Assembly (NCBI RefSeq): GCF_048569485.1
Contig: NC_134357.1
Span: 108,546,744-108,610,743 of the forward strand
Direction: 5' to 3'
From: Anomaloglossus baeobatrachus
Taxonomy: Eukaryota > Chordata > Amphibia > Anura > Aromobatidae
DNA length: 64,000 nt
This document shows, piece by piece, positions 1-9,542 of the stretch (its first letter is position 1; every line of letters begins with the position of its first letter). The position numbers and the translations under genes are program-made. The notes under the pieces were generated by a model. That model made no database searches. It saw only the letters and a program-made list of their open reading frames with translations, and was not told the DNA's origin.

Positions 1-415
1 TACTATATAAATGGGCAGAGGCTCATATATAGTAGAGATGCAAGGTATGCTGGGGGCACTATGTGGTGCTACTATAAAAGAAATGAACATGTAATTAGAT
101 CAGTAGTAAATAGATACGGATAATAGGATAAGTAAAACATACCGCACTATGTAGAAGGGTTACTTCAGGAGTAAAGCATTGGTCTAAATTCCGTGACCAG
201 GCAGTGGAGGTAGCTGCCCCATAGGTTATCAGAAGAAGGGGGCTGCAATGTAACATGCCAATATCATGGCGTGGCAGTATAACAGTGTGAAACAGAATGA
301 TCATGGTAAAATATAGCAGAAAGACATGTGGTCACATACCTATAAATGGCAATGAAATGGTTAAATAACCAAGGAAAAGCCTGAATGCCTTGAAGAAAAT
401 ATATGAAAGTAAGAG
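1..415. repeat. Left terminal repeat (pseudo-LTR) of PLE-1
   Basis: This stretch matches 13003-13417 in the same orientation over 415 bp with only a few mismatches. Homology stops abruptly after GTAAGAG in both copies, which marks the repeat edge. The other edge lies beyond the window start. Confidence 0.85.
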
Positions 416-967
416 AGCGTTGTAGACTCTATGGCAACCTGACAAAGCAATTAGGGAACCTTACCTAAAGAAGCCTGTGATTCAATTTGTGGGAGCCCAG
501 GGACAGGATGAAAGGACCCGGTTTATATGGGCAGTGTATTGAATAGCGTCTGTTGTCATATCCGGGTCTGGGGATGCTGGGAGGTGGTGACGTGTAGGCG
601 CATGCGCATTGCGCCATACTCGCTCTGCCCTCCGGGCTTAGGAACGCAGGCGAGCGATGCGCAATGTACGCATGCGCAGTGCGTTGTGATGATGATAGGA
701 ACATGCGGTCACGTGGTGCCTTCCTATTCATTAACGTGAAGTCCAAGGTGACGTTGATAGGCAGTGGTGGAGCGTGCTGCAGGTGTGAGAGGTTGTGTGC
801 ACGCTATAGGACCAGTGAGGAGGTGTTCTAGGTTATCTGGGGAAGAAAAAGAGAAAGTTATTAAAGTCATTATAGTGACATACAATTACTATTTCATGGA
901 TTATCATTATGTAAATGAGGATGAGTAATCAGATATTCAGAGGTGAAAAGTACAAACATGTTAATAT

Positions 968-1009
<42 letters not shown>

Positions 1010-1207
1010 TAAAAGGGTATATCTCTGATGAGGAGAGATAGATAATCATGTGATATAAACTGGAAGCACCAACATGGTGCGGGAGGAGTATCACTTGGAT
1101 CGAAAGGTCTCCAGTGGACAGTACTTTTATTATGAACAAATATTGAATCTGATGCAACAAGTAATACAAGCATTAAGAATAAAAATAAAATAAATGTAAT
1201 ATATGAC
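416..1207 (-). other. 3' non-coding region of PLE-1, GC-rich, with an AT microsatellite
   Basis: No convincing gene. Positions 590-700 are GC-rich and carry two near copies of the NRF1-type palindrome (GCGCATGCGCA at 598-608, ACGCATGCGCA at 668-678). The same kind of motif is arrayed in the equivalent place in PLE-2. A pure TA repeat runs at about 970-1000 and turns into CA to about 1010. The short reading frames across the TA tract are repeat artefacts. Confidence 0.6.
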
Positions 1208-1603
1208 CTAACATATAACCTCATATTCCCTGTTGAGACCTAGAGGTTCCAGGGTTTTAAGTGTATGGATCCAGTAGGCTTCTCGTACCTTGAGTCTAAT
1301 GATCCTAACACCCCCTCTTCTGATGGGGGGAACGTGTTCTATAACTTGGAACCGTAGCTGGGATATGGAATGGTTATGAGAAATGAAGTGGAAAGGTATG
1401 GGTAAAAATGTCTGTTTGCAGCGAATTGTGGATTTATGTTTACTAATGCGGTATCGGATATGCTGGGTTGTTTCCCCAACATACCCGAGACCGCAAGGAC
1501 ACTTGATCAAATAAATGACGAACGAGGACTCGCAGGTAAAGAAACCCCTAATAGCGAATCGTTGGCCTGAATGTGGATGTGTGAAGGAGTCACCCTTAGT
1601 AAT
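1208..1603 (-). CDS. PLE-1 GIY-YIG endonuclease segment
   Basis: The minus-strand translation reads VIYLIKCPCGLGYVGETTQH followed by a basic helix (IRYRISKHKSTIRCKQ). This is the GIY-YIG nuclease fold as found in Penelope-like elements, with the catalytic arginine in the YRISKHK segment. The frame continues to a C-terminal block (VREAYWIHTLKTLEPLGLN) also seen in PLE-2. The nuclease is thought to nick target DNA to prime reverse transcription. The upstream part of the open frame (1604-1663) is gypsy LTR sequence, not PLE. Confidence 0.88.
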   Translation of the reverse strand: MTKGDSFTHPHSGQRFAIRGFFTCESSFVIYLIKCPCGLGYVGETTQHIRYRISKHKSTIRCKQTFLPIPFHFISHNHSISQLRFQVIEHVPPIRRGGVRIIRLKVREAYWIHTLKTLEPLGLNREYEVIC

Positions 1604-2877
1604 TGTGAGGCAAATCCCGGGATATGAAGATGAATTCTGACTCCAATCATAATCCCTCATCACTCCCTGGCAGTGCCCCCTCCCTTCTTGTTCTCAGTGT
1701 TCCACTTACACCTCCATGGCCATGTCCTGTGATATGGAAATTAGGTGGCTTAGGGACAATGGACACAGGATGACTCCCTGCCGTGACCCTGTAGTGGGGG
1801 CTGCTAGCTAGTTAGCAAGGCTATGGAAATAGCCAGACAGAACGACTCCAGTAAAAAATGGTTCATATCTCGCAAGCCATATTTCCGATAAATATGGCAA
1901 CCATAAAAATGGTGTCTCCGCATGCGGACGATGCCGGCACACCCTTTTTATGGGAGCAGGACATTGGGAAATGCCCCAGGCGTGATATCAGCCAATGGGG
2001 AACTGGCAGACAGGTCATGAGTCCCCTCGTTCTGTAGCTAAATTCATAACTGTCACAATGAGAGCATTGGCGTCCGCCTACGACGCTCCCAGGCAAAGTT
2101 ATGGCCCATATTCCATGTTGGGATATTGTCCATAACTCAAGCCAGGGGTGGAGCAGTGCTCCCTGTGAGGTCACGAAGGTAGGAGGGGACCTGGATCTGC
2201 CCAGGTTGATAACCCTACTTCGGCCATTTTCCAGTGTTCTTTCGCTGGGGGTCACGTGTAGGAAACATCTGTGGGAGTTCCTGGAAACCTGGTCTACAGC
2301 GCCCCCCTGTGGCCAGACGCACAAGGTAACTGATTGAATTGCATACCTGTTGTAAACCATGCTTTATCTGTAACTGTACTCTGACATATGTATATTCTGT
2401 AGATTCCCTATTGTATATATTGTAGTTTCTAGTGTGCTTTAGGCTGATTAAATTATATAATTAATCTTGGGCTGTTCTGTTATCTCGATCTTGAATCCCA
2501 CGTCTGTGTGTTCGGCTAATAGTTACCGTAAATCGGTTGGTGGCAGCGAGTTGTGCCAAGGATTATTGTGGGGAGGCCAGTGAGATTCAGGGAGGTTTTA
2601 TATATTCCGCCCGCGGAGGTCGGGGGAATATATACCCTACTCTCACCGGGGACCCTTCAATAATCGGCATAAGTAGTATAGCGGCCTCCTTGCTTATTGT
2701 CGGGCAATTCCATAATTGGCCTGACTATAAGAGGGGCGCTAGAGAGCGCGTCACGTGCTCTGTCTGTCGGTCGGGAGGTATAAAGGAGGGGTGACCCCCA
2801 CTTGTTACCCCCCGATTGTGACGTACTGGTAGCCAGCGCGGGGGAATTCTGAGTGACCCCCCCGGTGGTTTGTGACA
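1604..2877 (+). repeat. 5' LTR of the Gmr1-like element
   Basis: 1274 bp, TGTGAGG...TTTGTGACA. It carries a TATAAA at 2779-2784, about 95 bp before the LTR end, which is a plausible core promoter. Short open frames inside it are not conserved genes, since they recur identically in the other LTR. Confidence 0.95.
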
Positions 2878-2880
2878 TAT

Positions 2881-2900
2881 TGGTGGCATAGCGGTGGGAT
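2881..2900 (+). other. Primer binding site, tRNA-Leu type
   Basis: Three bases after the LTR, TGGTGGCA followed by GCGGTGGGAT matches the complement of the 3' end of vertebrate leucine tRNAs (TGGTGGCAGCGGTGGGATTC), with a two-base TA insertion in the middle. The tRNA identity comes from memory of tRNA 3' ends. Confidence 0.6.
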
Positions 2901-3081
2901 CGAGATAATAGTGTGTGTGAGTGTGAGACCCATACTCCCAGACACTAAAGACTGCCTGCAGCAGCTGTGGCTGCTGGGGTCTTCAGACTAGCTCAACACT
3001 AGAGTGTCAGAGTGCAGATACTGTAAGGTGTGTGGAGGCATCAGGTGTCAGTTCTGTGTCAGTGACCAAAAGTCTGCAAGA

Positions 3082-6000
3082 ATGGCTGATGGCACCAGGA
3101 GCAGAGCTATGCAACTGGCCAATGCTAAGGCAGGAGCCGAAGAGAGGGAGGACGGTGCTGTGGACAGTAATGAGGAGGTTGCCCACGAGTCCTCCAGGAG
3201 CTCGACGCCAGAAAACAGCTCTGCAGAGGACATTGCACAACCTAGCAATTATGGACAAGATGAGGAGCAGCTCACCCAAGGGTCCTCAACGAGCCAGATG
3301 CCAGCCCTCCGCTCTGCAATGGACAGTGAAGCACCAGGCTCCGCAGCGGGCCGCAGATCACCACGTGCCATTCCACCGAGCCTGGGAGGCTCGGATAGCC
3401 TTCTTCAAATGGCTATGGCCCTTCTCCAGGCTGGAGACCAGAAGGGCTACAAGGAACTCCTGGCAGAGCGCAGGGCAGAGCGGCAGGCAGCGCGTGATGC
3501 TGAGGCTGCGGAGCGGCAAGCAGCGCGTGAAGAGCGCCAGGCGGAGCGTGAGGCTGCGGAGCGACAGGCAGACCGTGACTACCAGCTGCGTCTAGCCAAG
3601 CTCCAGCCCTCATCAGCCACACGTGACCTTCAAGACACCAAACTTCCAAAGGTCCGTGTTGAGGACTTCCCAGTGCTGGAGAAGGATGGAGACTTGGACT
3701 CTTTCTTGACTGCTTTTGAACGGACTTGCTTGCAGCACCATCTGGACAAGGACCAGTGGGCCAAATACCTGACCCCCCGTTTAAGGGGTAAGGCCCTGGA
3801 TATCCTTGGGGACTTGCCTGCTGAGGCAGATCAGGGCTACGACACCATCAAGCGGGCCCTGATCCAACAGTACAACCTCACTCCAGAGTCCTACCGCAAG
3901 AAGTTCCGGAGCCTACAGAAGGGACCAAAGGACTCCTGGGCTGACCACCGGCGGGCACTTGCCCGAGCTGCCGACCACTGGACCCAAGGCCTGCAGCTTT
4001 CCACCGGACCGGAGATCCTGGACTTGTTCATCACGGAGCAACTCTTGTGGAACTGCCCTGAGGATCTCCGCCAGTTCATCCGAGACCAGAAGCCAAAGGG
4101 GTCCACGGCTACAGCTGCCCTTGCCGATGACTACACCAACAACCGGGCCCCTGAGGCCAGGAGAGCGGCCACCAGCAGCACCTGGAGAGGGGGTAAGATG
4201 AATTCGGCGACTGCCCCACCTGCCCCTAGACTGCAGGGGGTGTCCCCCTCAACTCCCCTCTCCAGGCCCGTGGCGGAACCAAGACGGTGCCACCAGTGCA
4301 ACCTACCTGGACACTTCAAGGCCATGTGCCCTCAGCGTCCCAAGGCCCCGGCTCCGTCCCCGTCCCAAGGGCCGCCCAAGGTGTATTGTGTGGGTGGGGG
4401 TGGTGGTAGGTCCCTGGACAGCTTCCAACCTGTCACCGTCGGCCGGTCTGTGACCATAGGACTGCGAGACAGCGCCTCGGAGGTGACTCTGGTGCGGCCT
4501 GAGATGGTGTCCCCCCAAGACTTGATCCCTGGAAAAACCCTCGCTGTCTCCGGGATTGGAGGCACTGACCCGGCGCTGCCTGTTGCTGACATTTATGTGG
4601 ACTGGGGCGCAGGGCGAGGGGTGAGGGAGGTGGGGGTAACTGATCGGATCCCTGCAAACGTGCTACTTGGGACAGATTTGGGGCAGATAACCTCCCAGTT
4701 CGGGCCCCAACCAAGGGCTGAACCTTCAGCCAGTACTGACATGACTCCTGACAATGTTAATGTGTTATCTATGAATGATGTAAGGGAGGAGGGAGTGAAC
4801 TCTGATATTTCTGCTTGCACAGACACCATAGACACACACGCAGCTGCAGCTGTGACAGGAGGGGAGGGGGTCAGAGAAAGGTGTGACAATGCCTCTACAA
4901 GTAACCAGCCTGTGAGCTGGGATCTGTTGCCCTCTGCAGGGATAAGCAGAGAGCAGGGTGCTGCAGGGGGAGGACCAGTGTGTGGGGTGGGGGCTACCAC
5001 AGCAAATGTGGGGTCCCCAGAGATTTCACAGCGGGGTTCTGTTGCTGCAGGAGGGGAACAGGCAGGTGAGATTGGGGCCGGTCCAGGAGCGGAAGTGCTC
5101 CCAGGTAAGATCTCGGTGCATGGTTCCCCCACAACCGGGGTGTCAGGAAGCCAGGTAGGTCTGCCTGAACCGGCGACTTGGTCAGGAACGGAGGAGGAGC
5201 AGGCACGACCCACGGTCGCAGCGGCTGTGGCCGCTGTCACCCGCAGTGGGAGTGCTGGAAGCCAAGGGGCCTCCCGGAGGTCCGATAGCTCTTCCCCTTC
5301 TGACCAAGTGGCAGCCGAGTCAGGTGGAGGCCAGGACACAGGTCCCGGGGTACTGACTGAAGATGTGACAGTCTCGTCGATTCTGGCCACATCTAGTCAG
5401 GGGTTTCAGGCAGCGTTAGAAGCTGACGACAGCCTGAAAGCTCTTAAGGAGCAGGCGGCACAGCCTCCCTCGGACTCGGACCCGGAGCGAGTGGTCTGGG
5501 ACCAAGGACGGCTGTACCGGGCCACGGTCCAGCAGGGTTCACCGGAGGCGTGGCCCAGGGACCGACAGTTGGTGGTACCCTATCCGTTCCGGACGGAGTT
5601 GTTGCGGATCGCACATGAGATTCCGATGGCCGGACACCTAGGGATCGCTAAGACCAAGGCCAGGTTAAACCAGCATTTCTACTGGCCAAAAATGGGGGCC
5701 GATGTGGCTGCCTACTGCCGTTCGTGTGAAACCTGTCAGAGAGTGGGGAAGGCGGGGCCACGCCCCAAAGCCCCACTGGTATCTCTGCCCATCATCGATG
5801 AGCCTTTCAGGAGGGTGGCTGTGGATCTGGTCGGCCCGCTGGCCATCCCCAGCAGCTCCGGGAAACGCTTCATACTGACGGTAGTGGACTATGCCACCCG
5901 GTACCCAGAAGCAGTGGCCTTGTCGTCCATTCGGGCTGACAAGGTGGCCACCGCATTGCTGGAGATTTTCTCCCGAGTGGGTTTTCCCCAGGAAATGCTC

Positions 6001-8220
6001 ACTGACCGGGGGACCCAATTCATGTCCCAGCTGATGGAGGCCCTCTGTAAGCAAGTCCAGGTGCGACATCTGGTGGCCAGCCCGTACCATCCACAGACTA
6101 ATGGCCTGTGCGAGCGGTTCAATGGCACCTTAAAGCAGATGCTTAAGATGTTGGTCGACTCCCATGGGCGTGACTGGGAGCGGTATCTCCCACACCTGTT
6201 ATTTGCTTACCGGGAGGTTCCACAGGCCTCAGCAGGATTCTCACCGTTTGAGCTCCTGTACGGGCGACGTGTGCGGGGCCCCCTGGCTCTGGTGAAAGAG
6301 GCTTGGGAAGGGGATTTGGCCACCCCTGGAGTGTCGGTTATCGAGTATGTCATGCGCTTCCGGGACAAAATGCAGGCCTTGACGCAACTGGTACACGACA
6401 ATATGGCTCAAGCCCAGGCCGATCAGAAGCGTTGGTACGACCAGAACGCTTGTGAGAGGACCTACCAAGTGGGTCAAAAGGTGTGGGTACTGGTCCCCGT
6501 ACCACAGGACAAGCTTCAGGCAGCCTGGGAAGGCCCATACCTCGTGTACCAGCAGCTCAACCCTGTAACGTACCTGGTCACCCTGGACCCTGCCCGTGGA
6601 AGGCGGAAGCCCTTCCATGTGAACATGATGAAGGCACATCATGAGCGGGAGGCATGTGCGCTCCCCGTGTGCAACCTGCCCGAGGAGGGAGAAGCGGAAA
6701 CCCTCTTGGATATGCTAGCCCAGGTTAGGGCAGGCGGATCCATTGAGGATGTGGAGGTTGGCCACCAGCTCTTGGAAGACCAACGGTCCCAGCTGTGGGC
6801 CACCCTCCTCCCCTTCCGGGGGTTGTTTACCAACCAGCCCGGAAGGACTGACTTGGCTGTCCATCACGTGGACACTGGGGATCATCCCCCGATCCGGCGT
6901 TCAGCATATCGGGTCTCCCTGGAGGTGCAGCAACACATGCGCCAGGAGATTGACGAGATGCTGAAGCTGGGGGTGATCCAGGCATCCAACAGCGCTTGGG
7001 CCTCGCCTGTAGTCCTCGTCCCTAAGAAGGACCGAACCACTCGGTTCTGCGTGGACTACAGGGGGCTCAATGCGGTCACGGTCGCCGATGCGTACCCAAT
7101 GCCACGCATCGATGACCTGCTCGATCAGTTGGCCGGGGCTCAGTACCTGACCATCATGGATCTGAGCCGGGGATATTGGCAGATCCCCCTGACTCGCAAG
7201 GCCAGGGAACGCTCTGCCTTTATTACCCCATTTGGACTGTACGAGTCCACGGTGATGCCATTCGGGATGAGGAATGCCCCTGCCACTTTCCAGCGGATGG
7301 TCAACACCCTGCTCAAGGGACTTGAAGGGTACGCGGCCGCGTACCTGGATGACATTGCCGTCTTCAGTCCCACCTGGGAGGACCACCTAGAGCATCTAGC
7401 ACAGGTGCTCAGGCGGATCCACCGGGCAGGTTTGACCATCAAGCCGGGAAAGTGTCAGCTGGCCATGAGCGAGGTCCAGTACCTCGGTCACCGGGTAGGT
7501 GGGAGAACACTGAAGCCCGAGCCTGAGAAAGTGGAAGCCATCGCATCCTGGCCCACCCCCAGGACCAAGAAGCAGGTGATGTCCTTCTTGGGGACCGCTG
7601 GGTACTATAGGAGGTTTGTTCCATGCTATAGTAGCCTGGCAAAGCCCTTGACGGACCTCACCAAGAAGAAGCTGCCCTCTGCAGTCGATTGGACAATGGA
7701 CTGCGAGACAGCCTTCCGGGCCCTAAAGGACGCCCTGTCCAGCCCGCCCGTGCTACAGGCAGCCGACTTCACGCGGCCGTTTGTAGTACAGACCGACGCC
7801 AGTGACTTCGGCCTCGGTGCGGTGCTCAGCCAGGTGGACTCTGCGAGCCAAGAGCACCCAGTCTTGTACCTGAGCAGGAAGCTGTTACCAAGGGAAGTTG
7901 CCTATTCCACGATGGAGAAGGAGTGCCTGGCCATAGTGTGGGCCCTGCAGCGTCTGCAACCCTATCTATACGGGCGCCACTTCATCGTGGAGACGGACCA
8001 CAATCCCCTCAGCTGGTTGCACACCGTCTCTGGGACGAATGGGCGATTGTTGCGATGGAGCCTTGCGCTCCAGCAATACAACTTCACCATTCGCCACAAA
8101 AGGGGCCGTGACCACGGTAACGCAGACGGGCTGTCCCGACAAGGAGAGGTCGCGGACGGGCGCACGGGGGAACACCGGAGTGTGCTGCCCCCTAGCGCCC
8201 TCAAAAGGGGGGAGGTGTGA
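3082..8220 (+). CDS. Gag-Pol polyprotein with integrase upstream of RT
   Basis: One uninterrupted frame of about 1712 codons from the first ATG (3082). Domains in order: an acidic N-terminus; an Arg/Glu-rich likely coiled coil (about 3460-3600); a gypsy-type capsid region (3640-4140); a CCHC zinc knuckle CHQCNLPGHFKAMC (4289-4330); an aspartic-protease-like stretch ending LLGTDLG (about 4450-4690); a 650-bp Ser/Gly/Glu-rich spacer; integrase with its HHCC zinc-binding module (about 5610-5740) and DDE core (AVDLVGPL, LTDRGTQF, NGLCERFNGTL); then RT with YLDDIAVF (about 7345); then RNase H (TDASDFGLGAVL to NADGLSR). Integrase before RT is the Ty1/copia order, yet the sequences are gypsy-like, as in Gmr1-type elements. 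Gag and Pol share one frame, so no frameshift is needed. The stop codon lies in the first bases of the 3' LTR. Confidence 0.93.
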   Translation: MADGTRSRAMQLANAKAGAEEREDGAVDSNEEVAHESSRSSTPENSSAEDIAQPSNYGQDEEQLTQGSSTSQMPALRSAMDSEAPGSAAGRRSPRAIPPSLGGSDSLLQMAMALLQAGDQKGYKELLAERRAERQAARDAEAAERQAAREERQAEREAAERQADRDYQLRLAKLQPSSATRDLQDTKLPKVRVEDFPVLEKDGDLDSFLTAFERTCLQHHLDKDQWAKYLTPRLRGKALDILGDLPAEADQGYDTIKRALIQQYNLTPESYRKKFRSLQKGPKDSWADHRRALARAADHWTQGLQLSTGPEILDLFITEQLLWNCPEDLRQFIRDQKPKGSTATAALADDYTNNRAPEARRAATSSTWRGGKMNSATAPPAPRLQGVSPSTPLSRPVAEPRRCHQCNLPGHFKAMCPQRPKAPAPSPSQGPPKVYCVGGGGGRSLDSFQPVTVGRSVTIGLRDSASEVTLVRPEMVSPQDLIPGKTLAVSGIGGTDPALPVADIYVDWGAGRGVREVGVTDRIPANVLLGTDLGQITSQFGPQPRAEPSASTDMTPDNVNVLSMNDVREEGVNSDISACTDTIDTHAAAAVTGGEGVRERCDNASTSNQPVSWDLLPSAGISREQGAAGGGPVCGVGATTANVGSPEISQRGSVAAGGEQAGEIGAGPGAEVLPGKISVHGSPTTGVSGSQVGLPEPATWSGTEEEQARPTVAAAVAAVTRSGSAGSQGASRRSDSSSPSDQVAAESGGGQDTGPGVLTEDVTVSSILATSSQGFQAALEADDSLKALKEQAAQPPSDSDPERVVWDQGRLYRATVQQGSPEAWPRDRQLVVPYPFRTELLRIAHEIPMAGHLGIAKTKARLNQHFYWPKMGADVAAYCRSCETCQRVGKAGPRPKAPLVSLPIIDEPFRRVAVDLVGPLAIPSSSGKRFILTVVDYATRYPEAVALSSIRADKVATALLEIFSRVGFPQEMLTDRGTQFMSQLMEALCKQVQVRHLVASPYHPQTNGLCERFNGTLKQMLKMLVDSHGRDWERYLPHLLFAYREVPQASAGFSPFELLYGRRVRGPLALVKEAWEGDLATPGVSVIEYVMRFRDKMQALTQLVHDNMAQAQADQKRWYDQNACERTYQVGQKVWVLVPVPQDKLQAAWEGPYLVYQQLNPVTYLVTLDPARGRRKPFHVNMMKAHHEREACALPVCNLPEEGEAETLLDMLAQVRAGGSIEDVEVGHQLLEDQRSQLWATLLPFRGLFTNQPGRTDLAVHHVDTGDHPPIRRSAYRVSLEVQQHMRQEIDEMLKLGVIQASNSAWASPVVLVPKKDRTTRFCVDYRGLNAVTVADAYPMPRIDDLLDQLAGAQYLTIMDLSRGYWQIPLTRKARERSAFITPFGLYESTVMPFGMRNAPATFQRMVNTLLKGLEGYAAAYLDDIAVFSPTWEDHLEHLAQVLRRIHRAGLTIKPGKCQLAMSEVQYLGHRVGGRTLKPEPEKVEAIASWPTPRTKKQVMSFLGTAGYYRRFVPCYSSLAKPLTDLTKKKLPSAVDWTMDCETAFRALKDALSSPPVLQAADFTRPFVVQTDASDFGLGAVLSQVDSASQEHPVLYLSRKLLPREVAYSTMEKECLAIVWALQRLQPYLYGRHFIVETDHNPLSWLHTVSGTNGRLLRWSLALQQYNFTIRHKRGRDHGNADGLSRQGEVADGRTGEHRSVLPPSALKRGEV
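8203..8215 (+). other. Polypurine tract
   Basis: A-and-G-only tract AAAAGGGGGGAGG directly abutting the 3' LTR. It is the usual plus-strand primer, and it overlaps the last codons of the polyprotein. Confidence 0.9.
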
Positions 8221-9489
8221 GGCAAATCCCGGGATATGAAGATGAATTCTGACTCCAGTCATAATCCCTCATCACTCCCTGGCAGTGCCCCCTCCCTTCT
8301 TGTTCTCAGTGTTCCACTTACACCTCCATGGCCATGTCCTGTGATATGGAAATTAGGTGGCTTAGGGACAATGGACACAGGATGACTCCCTGCCGTGACC
8401 CTGTAGTGGGGGCTGCTAGCTAGTTAGCAAGGCTATGGAAATAGCCAGACAGAACGACTCCTGTAAAAAATGGTTCATATCTCGCAAGCCATATTTCCGA
8501 TAAATATGGCAACCATAAAAATGGTGTCTCCGCATGCGGACGATGCCGGCACACCCTTTTTATGGGAGCAGGACATTGGGAAATGCCCCAGGCGTGATAT
8601 CAGCCAATGGGGAACTGGCAGACAGGTCATGAGTCCCCTCGTTCTGTAGCTAAATTCATAACTGTCACAATGAGAGCATTGGCGTCCGCCTACGACGCTC
8701 CCAGGCAAAGTTATGGCCCATATTCCATGTTGGGATATTGTCCATAACTCAAGCCAGGGGTGGAGCAGTGCTCCCTGTGAGGTCACGAAGGTAGGAGGGG
8801 ACCTGGATCTGTCCAGGTTGATAACCCTACTTCGGCCATTTTCCAGTGTTCTTTCGCTGGGGGTCACGTGTAGGAAACATCTGTGGGAGTTCCTGGAAAC
8901 CTGGTCTACAGCGCCCCCCTGTGGCCAGACGCACAAGGTAACTGATTGAATTGCATACCTGTTGTAAACCATGCTTTATCTGTAACTGTACTCTGACATA
9001 TGTATATTCTGTAGATTCCCTATTGTATATATTGTAGTTTCTAGTGTGCTTTAGGCTGATTAAATTATATAATTAATCTTGGGCTGTTCTGTTATCTCGA
9101 TCTTGAATCCCACGTCTGTGTGTTCGGCTAATAGTTACCGTAAATCGGTTGGTGGCAGCGAGTTGTGCCAAGGATTATTGTGGGGAGGCCAGTGAGATTC
9201 AGGGAGGTTTTATATATTCCGCCCGCGGAGGTCGGGGGAATATATACCCTACTCTCACCGGGGACCCTTCAATAATCGGCATAAGTAGTATAGCGGCCTC
9301 CTTGCTTATTGTCGGGCAATTCCAGAATTGGCCTGACTATAAGAGGGGCGCTAGAGAGCGCGTCACGTGCTCTGTCTGTCGGTCGGGAGGTATAAAGGAG
9401 GGGTGACCCCCACTTGTTACCCCCCGATTGTGACGTACTGGTAGCCAGCGCGGGGGAATTCTGAGTGACCCCCCCGGTGGTTTGTGACA
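8216..9489 (+). repeat. 3' LTR of the Gmr1-like element
   Basis: 1274 bp, nearly identical to 1604-2877 (four differences by eye) and followed directly by the GTAAT duplication. Confidence 0.95.
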
Positions 9490-9542
9490 GTAATGTTCGA
9501 ACATTGGGTACAATTCAAGCAGGGGAAGGTGCCCTTGCGTTG

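Larger units (their letters stand above)
1604..9489 (+). mobile_element. Gmr1-like Ty3/gypsy LTR retrotransposon, looks whole
   Basis: The element is bounded by two 1274-bp LTRs (1604-2877, 8216-9489) that start TGTG and end GACA. GTAAT lies directly outside both ends (1599-1603, 9490-9494), a 5-bp target duplication. I count four differences between the LTRs (about 0.3 percent), so insertion was recent. At an assumed neutral rate near 1e-9 per site per year it would be one to two million years old. A leucine-tRNA-like primer site, one long Gag-Pol frame and a polypurine tract are all in place. It sits inside the Penelope element, between its RT and endonuclease. Confidence 0.95.

Noticed and set aside
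3004-3081. Upstream extension of the Gag-Pol frame from GTG
   Set aside because: GTG is not a normal start in animals; the first ATG in frame is 3082 and the upstream codons show no domain.
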